64,000 bases of DNA from Anoplolepis gracilipes (GCF_047496725.1 NC_132970.1:19742001-19806000); one strand, 5' to 3'; positions 38,451 through 52,440 are shown, counted from the first letter of the stretch. Program-made: numbers and translations. The notes: generated by a model not told the origin, from the letters alone.

Positions 38451-41169
38451 TTATACGCTGGTATTAAACGATAATTCTAAATTAACTAAATCTTGTTTTC
38501 TCCGTGATTACAGATTTTCGAATTTATGCTGATAATTTACCACTATTTAACTGCACAATTTTTCTGATTAAATAGTTACTATATCATATTTGATAAGTGC
38601 ATCAAATATTGAAAATAACATATTTTGCGTTAAATTTATACCGATATATTATTTACTCTTATAAACCGCACTTGTAATTTTTACGATTAAAAAGTAATAA
38701 GTATGAGAAGTGAAAAAAATAAATATTATCTGACACAAACTCACAAGATAAAAAAAATAGATAATCTGTCAGGTTCGTGACAATAACGACTAATGAACGT
38801 TACCACTAATTTCTAAATAATAACATTAATTTTCTAAAGTGTTTCTTCTCGCTTTATCGTATTATTAAAATTAGCGTGCGGGAAATACACTGTGAGCCAG
38901 GCTTAAAGGTCTATAGCCTTACACCCCGGTATCATACTATTCGCGTTTGGTGCGCGCGTAAACCGCGCCACGAACCGACCGCGATCCATTCAGCGTAAGA
39001 TCCTGCGGAGCCTATCAGATGCCCTTTGTCGATCGATCCTCTTTGTAAATCGGCCCGCGGCAGGTACTATCGTGTTACCTTACAAGAGGTACGCGCGGAT
39101 ACGATGACGGTAGAACGCGTAGTCCTAATTTGTGTGCTCAGGACGCGGTAGTCTAAATATTACGAATTATGACGTGAAAATAATCAGCACTCGCAATGGA
39201 TTATTTTTATTCCGAGTTACATTGGCGAATTGGAAGTTTTAACAAATTTTTTTTCATGTATGACAACCTAATAATTATATCCACACATATATACATGTGT
39301 ACTTTTGCGGTATCATTATTGTATGATAAACTTTAATTATTCATGTTATAATTACTTATCATTGATATGTCAAAAAAAGCATGCCATTTCTTGTATAATT
39401 TCAATGTGACCGCTCAACGCACATTTTTATATTTAATCATATTCCGAAGGAATCGGTATCAACGGCTATCGGTATAAAATACTATCAAGTATAATGTAAT
39501 GTAAATCGGAAAAATTATAAAACGACATCCGCATTGGATATTGAGTTCAGTTAAAGCGGCATCGGTTTCACGGATCGTTAATATCACCGTTACGACACGG
39601 GGCTGGTAATGGTCGCGTGTAAAAACGTCTCACTGAAGAGAACATTTAATTTAATATAATTCAACAGTGCTTTCGCGGGATATTGGACAGACGAAGGAAA
39701 AAGAGATCGGTGATACGACTCGATCAATGTTAAGACCGCCTAACATTTTGCTTAGGTGGTCCATATTTTCTTTTCTCTCTTACGCTTTCTTTCGATTATA
39801 TCGTTATTATCGGCAAAAGCCACGACGAATAACTCGTAACATTGCTTTCAAATCGCTGCCAGGCATTATTACAATACTACATATATGTATATGTAATGTT
39901 TTACCGTTTTAAGGCACGTGCCTATTTGCAACGTTACAGATATAGAAATATGAATAATAAAATATAATACTGCAAGTATTATTTCAGTTATATATCGTTA
40001 CGCTCGTGTAACATGATGTCAGACAGTATGACGTCAGACGTGTGGCGTATGTCTTTGACCGATGCAATTTGCGTTACCTTGTATATACATCGAAGCTTGA
40101 GACGCATTACTCCAGAAAATATCCGGAATGATAAAAATATCCCTTAATTTATATTGCACCCCGAACGTGAATTTTATTCCGATCACATGCACTTCCTGTC
40201 GTACGTTAGTCATACCTTGAGTATGTACGATGCGACTTTTCTTTCTACAGTTATAACTTTTCCGATATTTCTCTGCGATCCTATAGACATATGACGATTG
40301 CGGTAGATAAAACTTTTTTACTATTAAGAATATTTTTTTCTAAATATATAATAAATATCTCTGAAAAAATGTATTTTTAAACAGATTCAAATTTAATTAA
40401 ATTAAAATGAAAAGTTAGAAATATAATTTAGAGATTTCTCGATCTGCCGGATGATCACACGATTAATTGTAAAGTACAACTGTACAAACTACAATACATA
40501 TATTTTTTGTAAAGCTGAAAGGGGAATTAATTTTTTTTATCTCTTTTTAAAGAATGTGGGTATAGATACTTTGCAAAGTTAATCGATTTAAATAGAAAGC
40601 CGAGAATTTTGCCGAGAATCGATATTCGCGCGGTTGACGATTAGAACTTTCTTTCACTGCAACCCTTGCGTACCAACGTTGTAGCGTGCGAAACGCACGA
40701 GATCCCAGATTCTTTGTTATTATTAACCCGTGCAATTCCAGGTCGATACACCGACTATATCAGACTTTAAAAACCGCGTGGCGATCCCTTGTGATTGGTA
40801 GTGGCGTGTACACGCAAATGTTTCGAACTGTGTATGGATTTTACTTTAGCAAGGAAAAACATAATCTACTATTTTATTGTAAATGGTTTTATAATACGTG
40901 TTTCGCAAAACTGATTTAAATAACAAAACGTTTTAAAAAAATGTTAGACACTATATCATTTAAAATATACTACATCTCGCAAACATGCCATCCATTTCTC
41001 TTCATATCGGAGAGTATTTTGATCTAATAAATATCTTGCACATATTCATCTCTCTTTTCATCACTCGCGATTCGTTTTTTGATCCGCACAATATGGTTCA
41101 CGTCCTTGCAACGAAATCGCCAATATGTAACACGAGGGACAACATCAGCGGCAGAAAAATGTTATATAA
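38451..41169. other. AT-rich intron DNA
   Basis: Mostly AT-rich, with a short CpG-richer piece at 38,880-39,140. No exon, RNA gene or repeat family was recognised. Confidence 0.5.
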
Positions 41170-42850
41170 ATGCAAAAGAGAGAGAAAGAGGCGAGAAGAA
41201 GGACGCTCTCACAAAGGAAAGATGCCGCCGGCGTACCGACCTACGTACAGCTCGAAAGCCCAACTTTACTTTCATATTTGCCCTCACCTGCATACTTTGC
41301 ACCGACTCTCCTTGAACACGTATACGTATATATACGTACGTCTATGCGCCTAACTCAACCTTTCTGTAGCATGCTCGAAAGGGTTGAACGAAGAAAGCAG
41401 AAATCCCCACGCATAGCCGTCTCCTTCCCACCAATCGACTTTTGCGCAATACAGTACTCGCATATCTCTTCGTTGGTAAAGAAGAATACCACAGTTCTTG
41501 ACCGTGGCGACCGCCACAGCCGCCGTTAACCCCCGAGGTAATTTCGCTGTTTTGTCAAGACGACGGACACGACAGGTTGTACGCGGGGCCCTTCGAGGAA
41601 TCCTTCCTTCCTCTTCTCGATGGTTTCATGGCCGACCCTCTTCGTCGGGGTTAGCCTAGCGGAACCGTAGAAACATACGGCGGCTGTGGGAAATAATGAC
41701 AGGGGCCCCTCGCGCGCCCGCTCGTTCGCTCGGCCCTCAACGGGCCTGACAAGCAGATCCGGAAGCGAGGCGAAAATTTTTCATCACGGAATCACCTCGT
41801 CTCTCTCTCTGTAAGCGCGCGGCTGCACGGTCGCACGCCTCGCAGCCATTCGGGGGACCAGGCCCGTCGACTTCCTGTCGAGTCGGTCAAGAGTCGCCTG
41901 AAGACTGCGCCCAGCCGACTGAACCGTGAAGTCGCGACCCGAAACGGCAGTGCGAGGTCTCCACGCGAGACAGAGAAAGAGAAGGGAGGGTAAGAAAGGG
42001 AGGGGAAGAGAAGGGAAGATATATAAATGGGACCGGAAGAAACGAACTTTCTTTTTAAGGGAACCGCTCGTGATTCTCCGACTTGCGCGCGAATCGATTA
42101 AGAGTTTTCTTTCGTGAGAATCTTTTTGTATCAAACTGCAGGTCGAGAAGGCAAAGGATATTGGTACTGCAAAATTATTGCCATAGTTTTATCTTTGATA
42201 TTTTCTCGACAATGGTCGTTTACGTGAAAACGAAATTCGCGACGAGAGGAGTGGATACATCTTCCTTCCACCCCTGTTGAGACGACGATGTGCGCGGTAT
42301 TAGATTACAGAGCGCATAAATATTCATAGAATACCGGGCTCGGGGTGAATCCGAAAGGTGAAAGAGAGAGAGAGAAAGAGAGAGAGAGCGAGAAGAGAAG
42401 GCAAGCTCAGAAACGAGGGAAAAAGCGAGAAGGAGAGAGACGAGAGGAGCAAGACGAGAGGAAGAGAATGGGCACGGCTGTGTGGCGGAATGAAGCTAGA
42501 CATGAGAATGATAGAGCGAGAAGGGAAGCGAAGAGGGAGATGGAGAGAAGGAGTAAGATTGAGAACGGGCGGGCAATATTAACGGGAAGTTTAATCGTCG
42601 GCCGGTCCGGTCTGTCAGCTCGGACGCGCGCCGGGTCAGTCGGGCCCCCGAGGTCAATTAGTGCTGCTCAACACTCTCCTCTCTCTCCGACCTCCGAAAA
42701 CGAGGCGAGTCTAACGCGAGTCTCTTTGCTGCCCGCTCGCACTGATGACGCGTCGATCTTTTCGCTCCGCGCTCCTCCCGCGACAGGTGTCTCTCTGCTT
42801 CGCGATCCTTAACGATCCGATTCCCGAGGGAACCAGACTTGTACAAAGAT
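41170..42850. promoter_or_regulatory. CpG-rich island with GAGA tracts (candidate Polycomb/trithorax-type element)
   Basis: The GC-rich block carries CTCTCT near 41,800, a GAGA-rich run at 42,361-42,560, and GCCAT cores (about 41,844, and 41,628 in the complementary ATGGC form). GAGA and GCCAT (Pho-type) motifs together are typical of Polycomb response elements in flies, and Dll is a classic Polycomb target. The motif set is seen; the function is inference, and such short motifs are common by chance. Confidence 0.3.
42361..42399. repeat. (GA)n-rich tract
   Basis: A slightly interrupted GA run of about 39 bp. On the + strand it reads Arg-Glu repeats, which explains the 155-codon frame over it. 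Confidence 0.85.
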
Positions 42851-43889
42851 ATCGTGTCTTTCTGCGTTTTTCCACAAATTAATTTAAACGAATTAATTTT
42901 GCTATCGAGTTTTACTTTCTTATGGATAATAAGATCTTTTGCAATCTGAAATTATATACAATTTTGCTATCGTAAAAGGATAATATTATCTCGCTAAAAT
43001 ATTGTAATAATTAATCTGCATTTCATGACAACTAGTTATCAAGTAATCTGGTCAATGACTTTATTATAAAATATTAATTGTATAGCAGCTCTACATATTT
43101 CTTTTGTACAATATTAGCTGAATGTGCATAAATCATAACGTGTCGCGATGTGTTGTAGCCAAGAGGCTTTTTCGTAGTAAAAACTGTATGCCGCGAAAAC
43201 TAAGTATCGATAAGAAGTAAATGATCCATCGACTCGGCACGGAAAGTACAGACATAATCTCGATGCTCAACGAGGCTTAACCGCGTTTCTCGTTGGATGA
43301 GAAGTGGAAGGCTCTCGCGTGTGTCGCGATGCATCCGAGTTCCCTTTCTTTTCGATACACACGGCATCGTTTTCCCGGAATTTTTCGATGTAGAATCATG
43401 ATCGACGCGGTACGTCGAGGTTCGACGCAATTCTTTTTCCTTGGCCTCCATGGCGAATCACCATTCCGTCTTTTCATGGGAAGAAAAAAACTCGCACGAG
43501 CGCGCGCACATTATGCGGTGCATTATGCAGATTCCTCATGCTGCTTGAGGCTTGAGGCACTATTCGAATCTTTCTTGATTCACGCTGAATAAATAATAGC
43601 GATAGAAAGTAATATAAATTGTAATTTCAGATATAATATTCTTACTAATATTTAGATGACGGATCAGTGATAAAATATCGATAGCATTTCCATTATTACG
43701 GAAAAAAAAGTATGTATCCGGCACAGATATATTTTTATGACATTTTAATAAAAAAAAAAAAAAAAATATACATATATACATATATATATATATTCAAATT
43801 ATAATCTCTCGATATCGGAGAACATAGAGTATACGATGCTTCGTCGATCGATTCATAATTATACTGAGACTCCGCAATATAGCGCGTCA
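42851..43889. other. Intron DNA, mostly AT-rich
   Basis: AT-rich flanks surround a moderate CpG segment (43,190-43,560). An A run followed by (TA)n/TATACA repeats lies at 43,750-43,792. No gene was recognised. Confidence 0.5.
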
Positions 43890-44420
43890 CGACACATTAT
43901 CTTTCCGTGAGAAGAAAACTCCCTCGTAGAAGCGTGCGTAGACGCGCTCGCTCGTGTGCGCGTATGCAACGCGCGACTGCACACACGTTGCACCGCCGTG
44001 GCCTTCGGGCGTCATTCACTTGCAGCGGCCGTGCCGCCGGTCGCCATCCACTTTCATTATGTGCGCGCTCGCGCTTGCGCGCGCGCACGTCTTTAATTAC
44101 ATTTTTGCATCGCAACTGCCGAGAGAAAGAAAGACGGGCCGGGGAGGAAGAGGAGGAGGAGGAGGGGGAGGAAGAAGAAGAAGAAGAAGAAGAAGAAGAA
44201 GAAGAGGGATATCCACACACGGTCGATCCACCTGAGAAACTGTTGCGCGGGCATGACTGACGAAGAGTCCGGTCGGTGCAGGAAGATCGCGCGCTCTAAT
44301 TTTATTACTTGTAAATCGCTGAGGTTGAACGGAGCGGTCGATCGTTCGCGTTTTTCTTACTAAGCGCCCGGGTTCGTGTAAACAGATCGTCGGTCGACGA
44401 ACCAGTTAATTGCACCGCGA
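43890..44420. other. CpG-rich patch containing a GAG/AAG repeat
   Basis: The GC-rich stretch has alternating GCGC/CGCG strings (44,060-44,090) and a purine-only repeat at 44,141-44,208. Frames through it are Glu or Ser homopolymers and are not genes. Confidence 0.4.
44141..44208. repeat. (GGA/GAA)n purine repeat
   Basis: About 68 bp of pure or nearly pure purine, grading from GAG/GGA to AAG triplets. Confidence 0.9.
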
Positions 44421-45599
44421 TTATTTCATGTAATTTCCACGCCACGCGATCTCCTGACCGTATCTGAAAAACTGTCGTTGAAGAAGGATATCGATATTAA
44501 AACGTGATGATTAATTTTCTTATCAGATTGTACGTGTCTGTATTAAAACGATGTGAAAATAAGTGATCACCAATGCTAGATACGTATTTAATTAACGGCG
44601 ATTGAGAGATTGAGCAAAGTAATCAGCGTACCGTACAATAAAGATTTAAATAAAACAACAGCAGAGGAGAGCGCTTCATTAGAATATATAATATATAGTC
44701 CAATGATATTCATGTCGTGAATTTGCTTGAATAATATAATCGCAATTCGGGTTAAAGAATATGACCAACATGACATCTCTCAAATTTTGACAGAGTACGT
44801 GGTCCACTTTCGCGTATTATAAATTGCGCTGTCGCGAGTACGGAAATATTTGCAAACAAGCGTACGACCTCCGTGTAAATGTGCTGTAATGATTAATCGT
44901 CCGCGGTAGCCGGTTGCGCCAGCTGTGCCAGGCGAGAAATTATCTTGAGCGATTCTTCGACAGTTCGTTAGTCCGTACGGCTACTTCGCGGAATTGGCTG
45001 CTTTTACCTGGCGACTTCCTTTCTCTTTATGCTCCGAAGGCGAATGCGCGGCTTTAATCGCATCGCGATGGAATCGCGCGCGATCCGTGAAGCTACTCGA
45101 GATCGAGGCGATCCTTTGGCGGGAAAAATTCTACGAACCGCTTATCGCGGCTACCGGTCGCGAGATCGATACACTGTTTATTACGCCGATACGAGACGCA
45201 ACTTCCGTGTTGCGGACAAAAATGATTAATGAACCGAGACGGTAAGTCTCGTACCGCTGACGAGATGAATTCGAAAGGCTACTTTTTAGTCCGACTGATC
45301 GTTTAAATAAATTTTTTGCTCGAATATGTACAAACGTGTATCTTTTTTTCAAATTTTTTTTTTTTACGTGCAATGCGTATTTTATAATATTATGGTGCTA
45401 TAAAAATGTTAACACACACACACACAAGTCAAGATTACTTGTAACGTTTTACGTTATGCATATATTGTAGATATATACAGCCAAATGAAATTTATTCAAA
45501 CTTTTATGAAAATGAGATTAAAACTTGGAAGAAAATCCTTTCGGATGTAATGCGAATACATTCTAGTTAAATAATACGGATATTATTAAATGAGTGAAA
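44421..45599. other. Intron DNA, no gene seen
   Basis: Mixed composition. An 83-codon frame at 44,994-45,245 has reasonable complexity but no recognisable domain or splice context, so I do not call it. A short CA run lies near 45,411-45,425. Confidence 0.45.
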
Positions 45600-45860
45600 G
45601 GTAATCAACTTCCGGTGTGACCTATTGTTATTAGTGCATGCATCCCTTTTTAGGACAGGATAATGCATCATTAGCCTTCATTAATGATCATGTACGCGTG
45701 CTTCTTTGTGTTAAGTGCTTATTAACTCTAACTAGGCAGCACTGCAGAAACCGGTGTATTAATTCATGTAATTTGCAATCCTAGCGTGCCGCCAGGTTTG
45801 TTTGTGTCCGAGATGCAGTGTTAGAAAGTGTTACGATCACCATAGAATTCCTCCTCCGCA
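45600..45860. promoter_or_regulatory. Candidate enhancer-like segment
   Basis: A complex, balanced-composition segment free of simple repeats within otherwise AT-rich DNA. It contains several TAAT/ATTA cores, including ATCATTA and TAATGAT in inverted arrangement at 45,667-45,688, and a GCATGC-type string. This looks more like constrained sequence than neutral intron, but the call is an impression and needs cross-species alignment. Confidence 0.2.
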
Positions 45861-46839
45861 AAGTTTATCTTTCGTCATCTAGTTAAGCTCGATATGTAAT
45901 ACTAATACAATCCAAAGCAAAAATTTAGTATATTATTAAACTATCTATTAATATGTACACAATTTAATTAATTGATAATTGATTAAATAGTAAACTAATC
46001 GAATAAGTCATAACTTAATAAAGTATTGCATCGCATAAAGTTATTTTTCAAAAATGCTATGTTGGCACTTATCGCTCTATGGCACATAACAACACGAAGG
46101 TTATAAGAAATAAATAAATTAAACGATCAAGGAATATCTGTCGCGTGCTTCTTTCTTGCTACGTTCAACTGCCAGTTCATTCAAAAGTGCGAGACCAATT
46201 GACATAAATAATCAATAAAGCCATCAGCCCAAGTTCGCATTTTCCATCGATTGACAATTCTCGATCGCCAGACGCGATTCAGTCATTTGGAATATAAGTC
46301 GCGAATGAATCCTACGGCGAGCCGATAAACGACGATCGCGAGCCGTTCCATTGATCGCTGTTTACATTCGACCGTAAACAAGCTATTATGTAATCCCTCC
46401 TCTCTTCCCCGTGAGTACATTCTCATACATAATTTACAAGCGCAGTTTCGCGTCCTTTTCTCACCGATATACTGCTCATATCCGCTCGCCCCTACCAAGG
46501 CGATTGCATTCTTCGCGTCCTCGAGCTGCCTGTATTACCCTTAAGGCGATGTCACATCATTGAGCTGAAACATTTAATGAGAGAAGTAATATCAGGTTTT
46601 ATGTGTAATTTTTGAAATTTCATGTACTTTCTTCGAGTGTTATCATCTAGATAATAATTTTGAAAATTATTGCAGAGTATAAAGAATTTTTTTATTACAA
46701 ATAAAAAATGTTTAAAAATAATTACTATCATAGTAATGTTAACATTAGTGATCGATAGTAATATCTATAAATATTATTTGTAATAAATTCGTTGCGTCTG
46801 TGAAGTCTCGGGATAGTAGAATTAAATTGAGAGATATAA
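45861..46839. other. AT-rich intron DNA
   Basis: AT-rich with one moderate CpG stretch (46,200-46,550). Nothing specific seen. Confidence 0.5.
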
Positions 46840-48020
46840 TTTTGCAAAGACGTTTTCCTATCGTCGATTTAGCTTTGTAGCATTCTTACTGGCACCGCTA
46901 CCGAATGCGGCCGTGAGAAATGCAGCGTACGTGGTTGGACGTGATTGCGGCTCGTCTCGAAATACGCGGCGGCGCCGTTTGACCGACGATCTGTTTCAGT
47001 GAAAAGTAGCGAGTGGGGCCTCATTCGCGCGGCCCTGAAGTACTGCCCACCTGACGTCATGCACCTGTTCTCTCTTTCTCTCTTTCTTCCCCGTGGTTCG
47101 TCCTGAGAATCCACCCGGCCCCGACCCATTATAAGGCACCGTAGGTTTTCTCTCGTCGCGGCGATTTCATGCCACGAGATTCGCGCCTCGTATAAGGCGA
47201 GTCGGCAGCTTCTCCTTCCTTCCTCGACTCCGCGTCTCGACCGAGATTCACCGATTATGTACCGGGCCTATTCCAAAGTAATTTCGATCGATGCTGCCAA
47301 TCGTGGATAAATGTATCTGAGAAAATAACTTACAATTATAGTCATCGACTATTTTTCTAACACGCATTGACACACGATGTTTTTAATACGAATTATTTCT
47401 GCGTTACATTAAGTGCCACATTTCAAGAGATCCCTTTTTCGTAACCTTCCCTCTCTATCCAAGAATAACACGGCAATAATTACATATCATTATCTGGCGT
47501 TAATAATATCTATTTGTCGTGTTTTGCGACGCCGCGCCATGTATTGCTGAGTAATCGCCGTTCTTCGTACGACAACTGGATGACGATGACGAACACGACG
47601 ACAACAACGACGACACTTGGAACAGACGACAGGCATGAAGGTAACAATAACTCGGAGCGAGAGAGGTGCCGCGCCGCGCGCGAGCGTTGCGTAAGAACGC
47701 AATTGCGGATGCGACGCGTCAGACGCTCCCTCGAGCGTGTCGGTCCATCTTAGCTCCGCAGGTAGATTTTTCGCGTAATCACAGTGCCACCTACGTCTTC
47801 CACGGATTTTCCTCCTCGCAGCCTCCGCGGCCCTCGAAAGATACGCGGAGTCACGCCTGTCTTCCTTCGGCCTTCGTTCCTCCCTCCACCCGCCTCTTGT
47901 CGCTGCAAATTCTCCGTTGGGAAACTCGCGGAATTGCTTCAGCCGTTGCTACATTGTTTCTCATAAAATATATTTACGATACGAGATCACGTGGCGCTCG
48001 CTCTCTGGCTCGAATCTAGT
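46840..48020. other. CpG-rich patches in intron 2
   Basis: GC-richer at 46,860-47,280 and 47,490-48,000, with a short ACGACGA/ACAACGACGAC repeat around 47,580-47,620. No credible exon; the frames are compositionally driven. Confidence 0.4.
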
Positions 48021-49839
48021 TTATCTTGAGAGAAGTTTAATGTCGGTTTTAAACATTTATTACAATTGACGATGTGATAATTTTGTAAACTATATTTATT
48101 TAAGAAACTCCTATCAAATAAAAACCAAGAAATGCGTTGAAAAGTTTACTCAAATTTGGCCGATACCTACAAGTAGTTTCTATATTTATCTAACATATCA
48201 GATGCTACAATTTTTTTATCATGTTATAATTTCTTATTTGTGGGGGAAAAAAATGAGGGAATTATCTGCCATCATCGATCGGACATACGGATAGCGATAT
48301 CCTATCGGCACCAGTAAAGTCGATCATACCCGCAGCTTTGACGATATCAAAACCGGAAAAGCCATTTTTTTCTTTTACTAACGCACGGCGCGGCGGTCGG
48401 ACATAATCGATCTTGAGGAATGAAGCGGTATATTGGTAGCTTGAACGGCAAAGTTCCAACGGTTGCACCTGCCGGAGTTGAACGATTCTGAAGCCAATGT
48501 AGTTACGTTTTATTCGACACATTGGAAGCCGGTTCGACCAAGATAGACGGTGTTATCAGACTCAATAACGCGTGAGCAGGCGCGTTGTTATTAACGACAT
48601 TGCGTGTCATGATGCCGGAGAACATGAACGGAGCATGTGGAAGGAGTACCAGCAGCTACAGGTGGTTCTGGGAGAGCGTGTTACATCTCCGTCTCGGCTA
48701 CCGATCGCGTTTCTTTTTTCTTTCATATAAAGACTTTATTTCCTGCGTTGTACTTATAAATGTACATACATGTTGCCTTGCGTACCTTTTTCGCATCGTC
48801 GTCTTTCTGCTTTGGCCAAATTGTTCGAAATTATTAAAATAAATGAATTTAAAAGAAGAATGAAGAAGAATTAGAGTTTTCGCGCAAGAGGATGATGTCA
48901 GAATTCAGACGTGATTAAGTTCCGATATATGAGATGAAGGAAAAGGCATATTAATATTTTGATGAATATTTATACCGAAATAATTAATCAAACATGTCGT
49001 CTGACGCTGACTCCCGTGTGAAAGGAAAAGATGTTTTAACTCTTTGCAGTGTATATCGATAGAGATGGTAGATCACTTTTTGCGCATACGTTCTTATATG
49101 TCTCGGAATAATTGTAAGTGAGACTCGTAGAAGCGGGATTCTCTTTTGCGGGAATAACTCCCAGGCGAGGTTTGAAAAACGCGGAATAATGCGGCGGCAT
49201 TGTATGCGGTATAAATTCCTGAATGACTGGAATCCTGATACGGTCATCGGATTCATCGAATGATGGAAGACGGGAGAAGGCTAGGAGAATCGGTACGTGT
49301 TCTTTTAAGAATCGTATAGGATGCTAGTCATATGTGGTAATTCTTGGTGATTCGTAACGTCAACGACTCATTAATGTATTATCACTCTAAAACGACTCAA
49401 TAGCTCAAAGTCTCTTGCGCTCTATAAATTTCTCTGCTTAAATCAATCATACTTAATATTCAGAGAATATAGTCTATTCTAGAACAAATAAGCGTGATTT
49501 ATCTCTAAAGAATATAATCACGATGTCAAATATAGGCAACACAACTTCAGAAACATATACGCTAATTGTCTAGAATTTAAGAAATAATTTTAATTAAATA
49601 TTTTTTATTAGAAATATTAAAAAAAAAAAATACAGACTCTTTTTTACAAATATTAGATATCAACTTTATATTTTCAAAATAAATTTGCAAATAATAAAGA
49701 ATTTTACAACTTTTTGAAAGGTAATTGAAAAATATTTTAAAGTCTCTATTTATTTTGTAAAATCTCGTGCAAAATACTGGCGGCATCTAATAATCGACAA
49801 AGAGATCGTTTCCATATTTTGCTGTCCAAAATGACGTAA
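48021..49839. other. Intron DNA, mixed to AT-rich
   Basis: Short moderate-GC pieces (48,260-48,720 and 48,990-49,260) lie between AT-rich DNA. No feature recognised. Confidence 0.5.
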
Positions 49840-50310
49840 TAAGTTCGTGGCATAGAAGCGGCGTTAACGAACCAGTTGTCAGATTTCTGCGAAATAATGG
49901 ATCCGTAAAGAGTCATGCGTCTCCGGCGATACGCGCGTGTGCGTGCATCCTGCACGCATGCACGTACACACACACGCTCGGCCGGACCCGGGAAGAAGAA
50001 ATTACGTAAGTCCTGAAGTCCCCGCTTCCACTACGATACGCGTAGTCTCTATTCCGTTCCGTCCTCTCTGTGGTTTCCTCGTCTTTCTATAGCCGACTCG
50101 TACCTCGATCCGAATCGATGATACGCGAGCGGAGGCGTGCGATCGTGTGCGTGCGAATACGTTACACAGTTGCGTAAGGTCGCGAACGAACGACGCATCC
50201 GGCTCTTTCGACTCGTCGGATAGGAAGGACCGGAAGTCCTTTGACCGGATCGGTTATTCGATCGGACGTTTCGAAAGGAATGACTGATTAACACGGCGGT
50301 AGTTTTGTCG
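49840..50310. other. CpG-rich patch
   Basis: GC-rich with ACGCATGCACGTACACACAC-type alternating purine-pyrimidine sequence near 49,955-49,978, which can adopt Z-form DNA. No gene. Confidence 0.35.
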
Positions 50311-50904
50311 ATTCTAATTGATCTGATCGCAAGATTTGATCGCGGACCAATTATACGGATTTCATTTGATTACTTAACTAAATAGAAGACCTGAATAGAG
50401 AAGTTATATCGATACATTATATATCTGAGGGAAACCAACACACTCTTATTACTTATTATTATTAAAAAAAATATGCTAATGTTTTATAACGATAAAAATT
50501 TTATAGCGTAATAATAAAAAATTCTTTATGGAAAAAGAGAAAGAAAGCATCGAGAGGATCAAAAGGATCGAACTGCATGATACGCATAACGAATCAGCTT
50601 CTACGCGAATGCACGTGGGCAACGGTGCATTTGCGCGTCACTTCCTCCATCGAGTTCCCGCTCGATCCGCATCGGCACGCGGATTATCATTTATCTCTCC
50701 TCAGCATCTCAAATTTATGCAGAGGGATGTTAAAGCGCGTTTAAATCCCCAACATTTTTCTAATCGTTTTAAAGCACTTTTTCTCGCTGTCTCTCGTGCA
50801 ACGTTTGCCTGTCACAATCTTTAGATAAATCTTGACTGATTTCTCAACGTCTGATATCAACTAGATGAACAAATAATTTATCGTTTCTAGCGGTATCATT
50901 TACA

Positions 50905-50931
<27 letters not shown>
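50905..50931. repeat. (AT)n microsatellite
   Basis: An uninterrupted AT run of about 27 bp. Confidence 0.9.
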
Positions 50932-50936
<5 letters not shown>

Positions 50937-51039
50937 TAAAATAAATAATGTAATGTCAAACGTATTTGATTTAACAACAAATCCATGACAAATCCGTCTT
51001 GCTTTCAACAATATATTAATGTAAGCAAATATTTACTTA

Positions 51040-51100
51040 ACAATTCTGATGAATTTGTAATTAAATTCCTCAATTTTAATTATAAATTCATCAGAATTGT
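51040..51100. repeat. 61-bp hairpin (inverted repeat, about 26-bp arms)
   Basis: The left arm starts ACAATTCTGATGAATTTGTA and the right arm ends with its reverse complement. There is one mismatch in the first 25 positions and a loop of about 9 bases. Just outside, ATATTAATG on the left and CATTAATAT on the right extend the symmetry after a small left-side insert that is itself nearly palindromic (51,021-51,039). It could be a degenerate MITE or a cruciform. The length is within reach of a microRNA precursor, but the AT content argues against that. Confidence 0.8.
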
Positions 51101-52440
51101 CATTAATATATAATAATGTCTTTTTGTAATAGAAATATTGGAATATTTTCGAGGATTATTTAAACGTGCAACGTCGAGCGACATTTGCGATTCCGTTCAT
51201 ATTGAATTTAAATCATGATGAGACAAGAAAGTACATTACGAATGAAGCATATATTATGTCGTCGATGAAAAACGCTTGGAATCAATCGCGCGCGGAAAAA
51301 TGCTCATAATGAACGAACGCAGCGATCATCTACTGCTGATGCATCCGTCGCAATAAAGTGCACATACAGTTGTTTATTACGTAAGCTTGGTCGAGTCGGT
51401 ACCCATTAATCTCAGCTTAGTTGTAATTAATGAGTGACATTCCACCGTGAATTTTTTTTTTTTTTATCTTTTTCTTGCTCCTCTTCTCGCATACGGAAAT
51501 CGGTACGATATAAAACATATGTGAGAGCGGAAAGTTTCAAGATTATTATGTATAACATAATACAATGTTTGTGCTTAGTAAGAGATTAGTAAATGCAAAA
51601 TATTTTGCAGATTTATACAAGTCATGGAAGTGACCCACAATTGACGGATGTATGTTTAGTATGATAGATAAAAAGCTGATTTTGATCACATCATCCCGTT
51701 TTTCTCATGTATTTTTATCCGTGTTTCTTTATTGATGCACCGAAGTAATATTGGCGCATTCAGAGAAACGGTTGTAAATATAATGTTTAGTAGCAATAGA
51801 ACATTATGAATTGCGTTTATTTTTTTGTGCGGGATAAGTTGTTCAATGTGTGTAATTAAGATCAAAGTTGTGGTTTCTTTTTGCAAATTTTTTACAAATA
51901 TATAAGTGATTCTGAATCAATATATAATATGTACATCAACGCGATTATTGTTTCTTATCTTAAAAAGGAATAAGGATTATTTTTTATTCAAAATACTGTA
52001 TCTGTTTATTGACAACAAAATGATTATTATTACTATAATAACTGCCAACGAAATGTTATTATTTTCTGTATTGAAAAGTTAATTTGTTAAAAGTAGATTG
52101 CAAGTTTACACAGAAGTTGCGGCAGCCTGGCATGAATCGCGCTCGGGCCGTTAATTAAACCGTTGGCTATCGCGACGATTAATCTATCGACATTTCCTTC
52201 GGGCCACTAGTTTCTTCATTCGATCCGATCCTTCTTATTTTCGTCTCAGTCTCTTCTCCAGAAGTAAGATCCAATGTATGCACGGTTCATTAACGAAAGC
52301 ACATTCAAATAACTTGTAATGGTAACAGATGATAATTGTATAATAAACAATTATTATAACAATAATATAATCGATCCCAATAATTCCAATCGCGTGGTGT
52401 GAAAGAGAAAGAACTTAGAGGAAGAGAGAAAGCGGAGTAT

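Larger units (their letters stand above)
50311..52440. other. AT-rich intron DNA
   Basis: Mostly AT-rich, holding a (TA)n run, a strong hairpin (listed separately) and a T run near 51,451-51,465. A 98-codon frame at 50,528-50,824 is unrecognised. Confidence 0.5.

Noticed and set aside
42345..42812. A 155-codon Arg/Glu-rich frame
   Set aside because: It is driven by the GA repeat, and overlapping frames are equally open.
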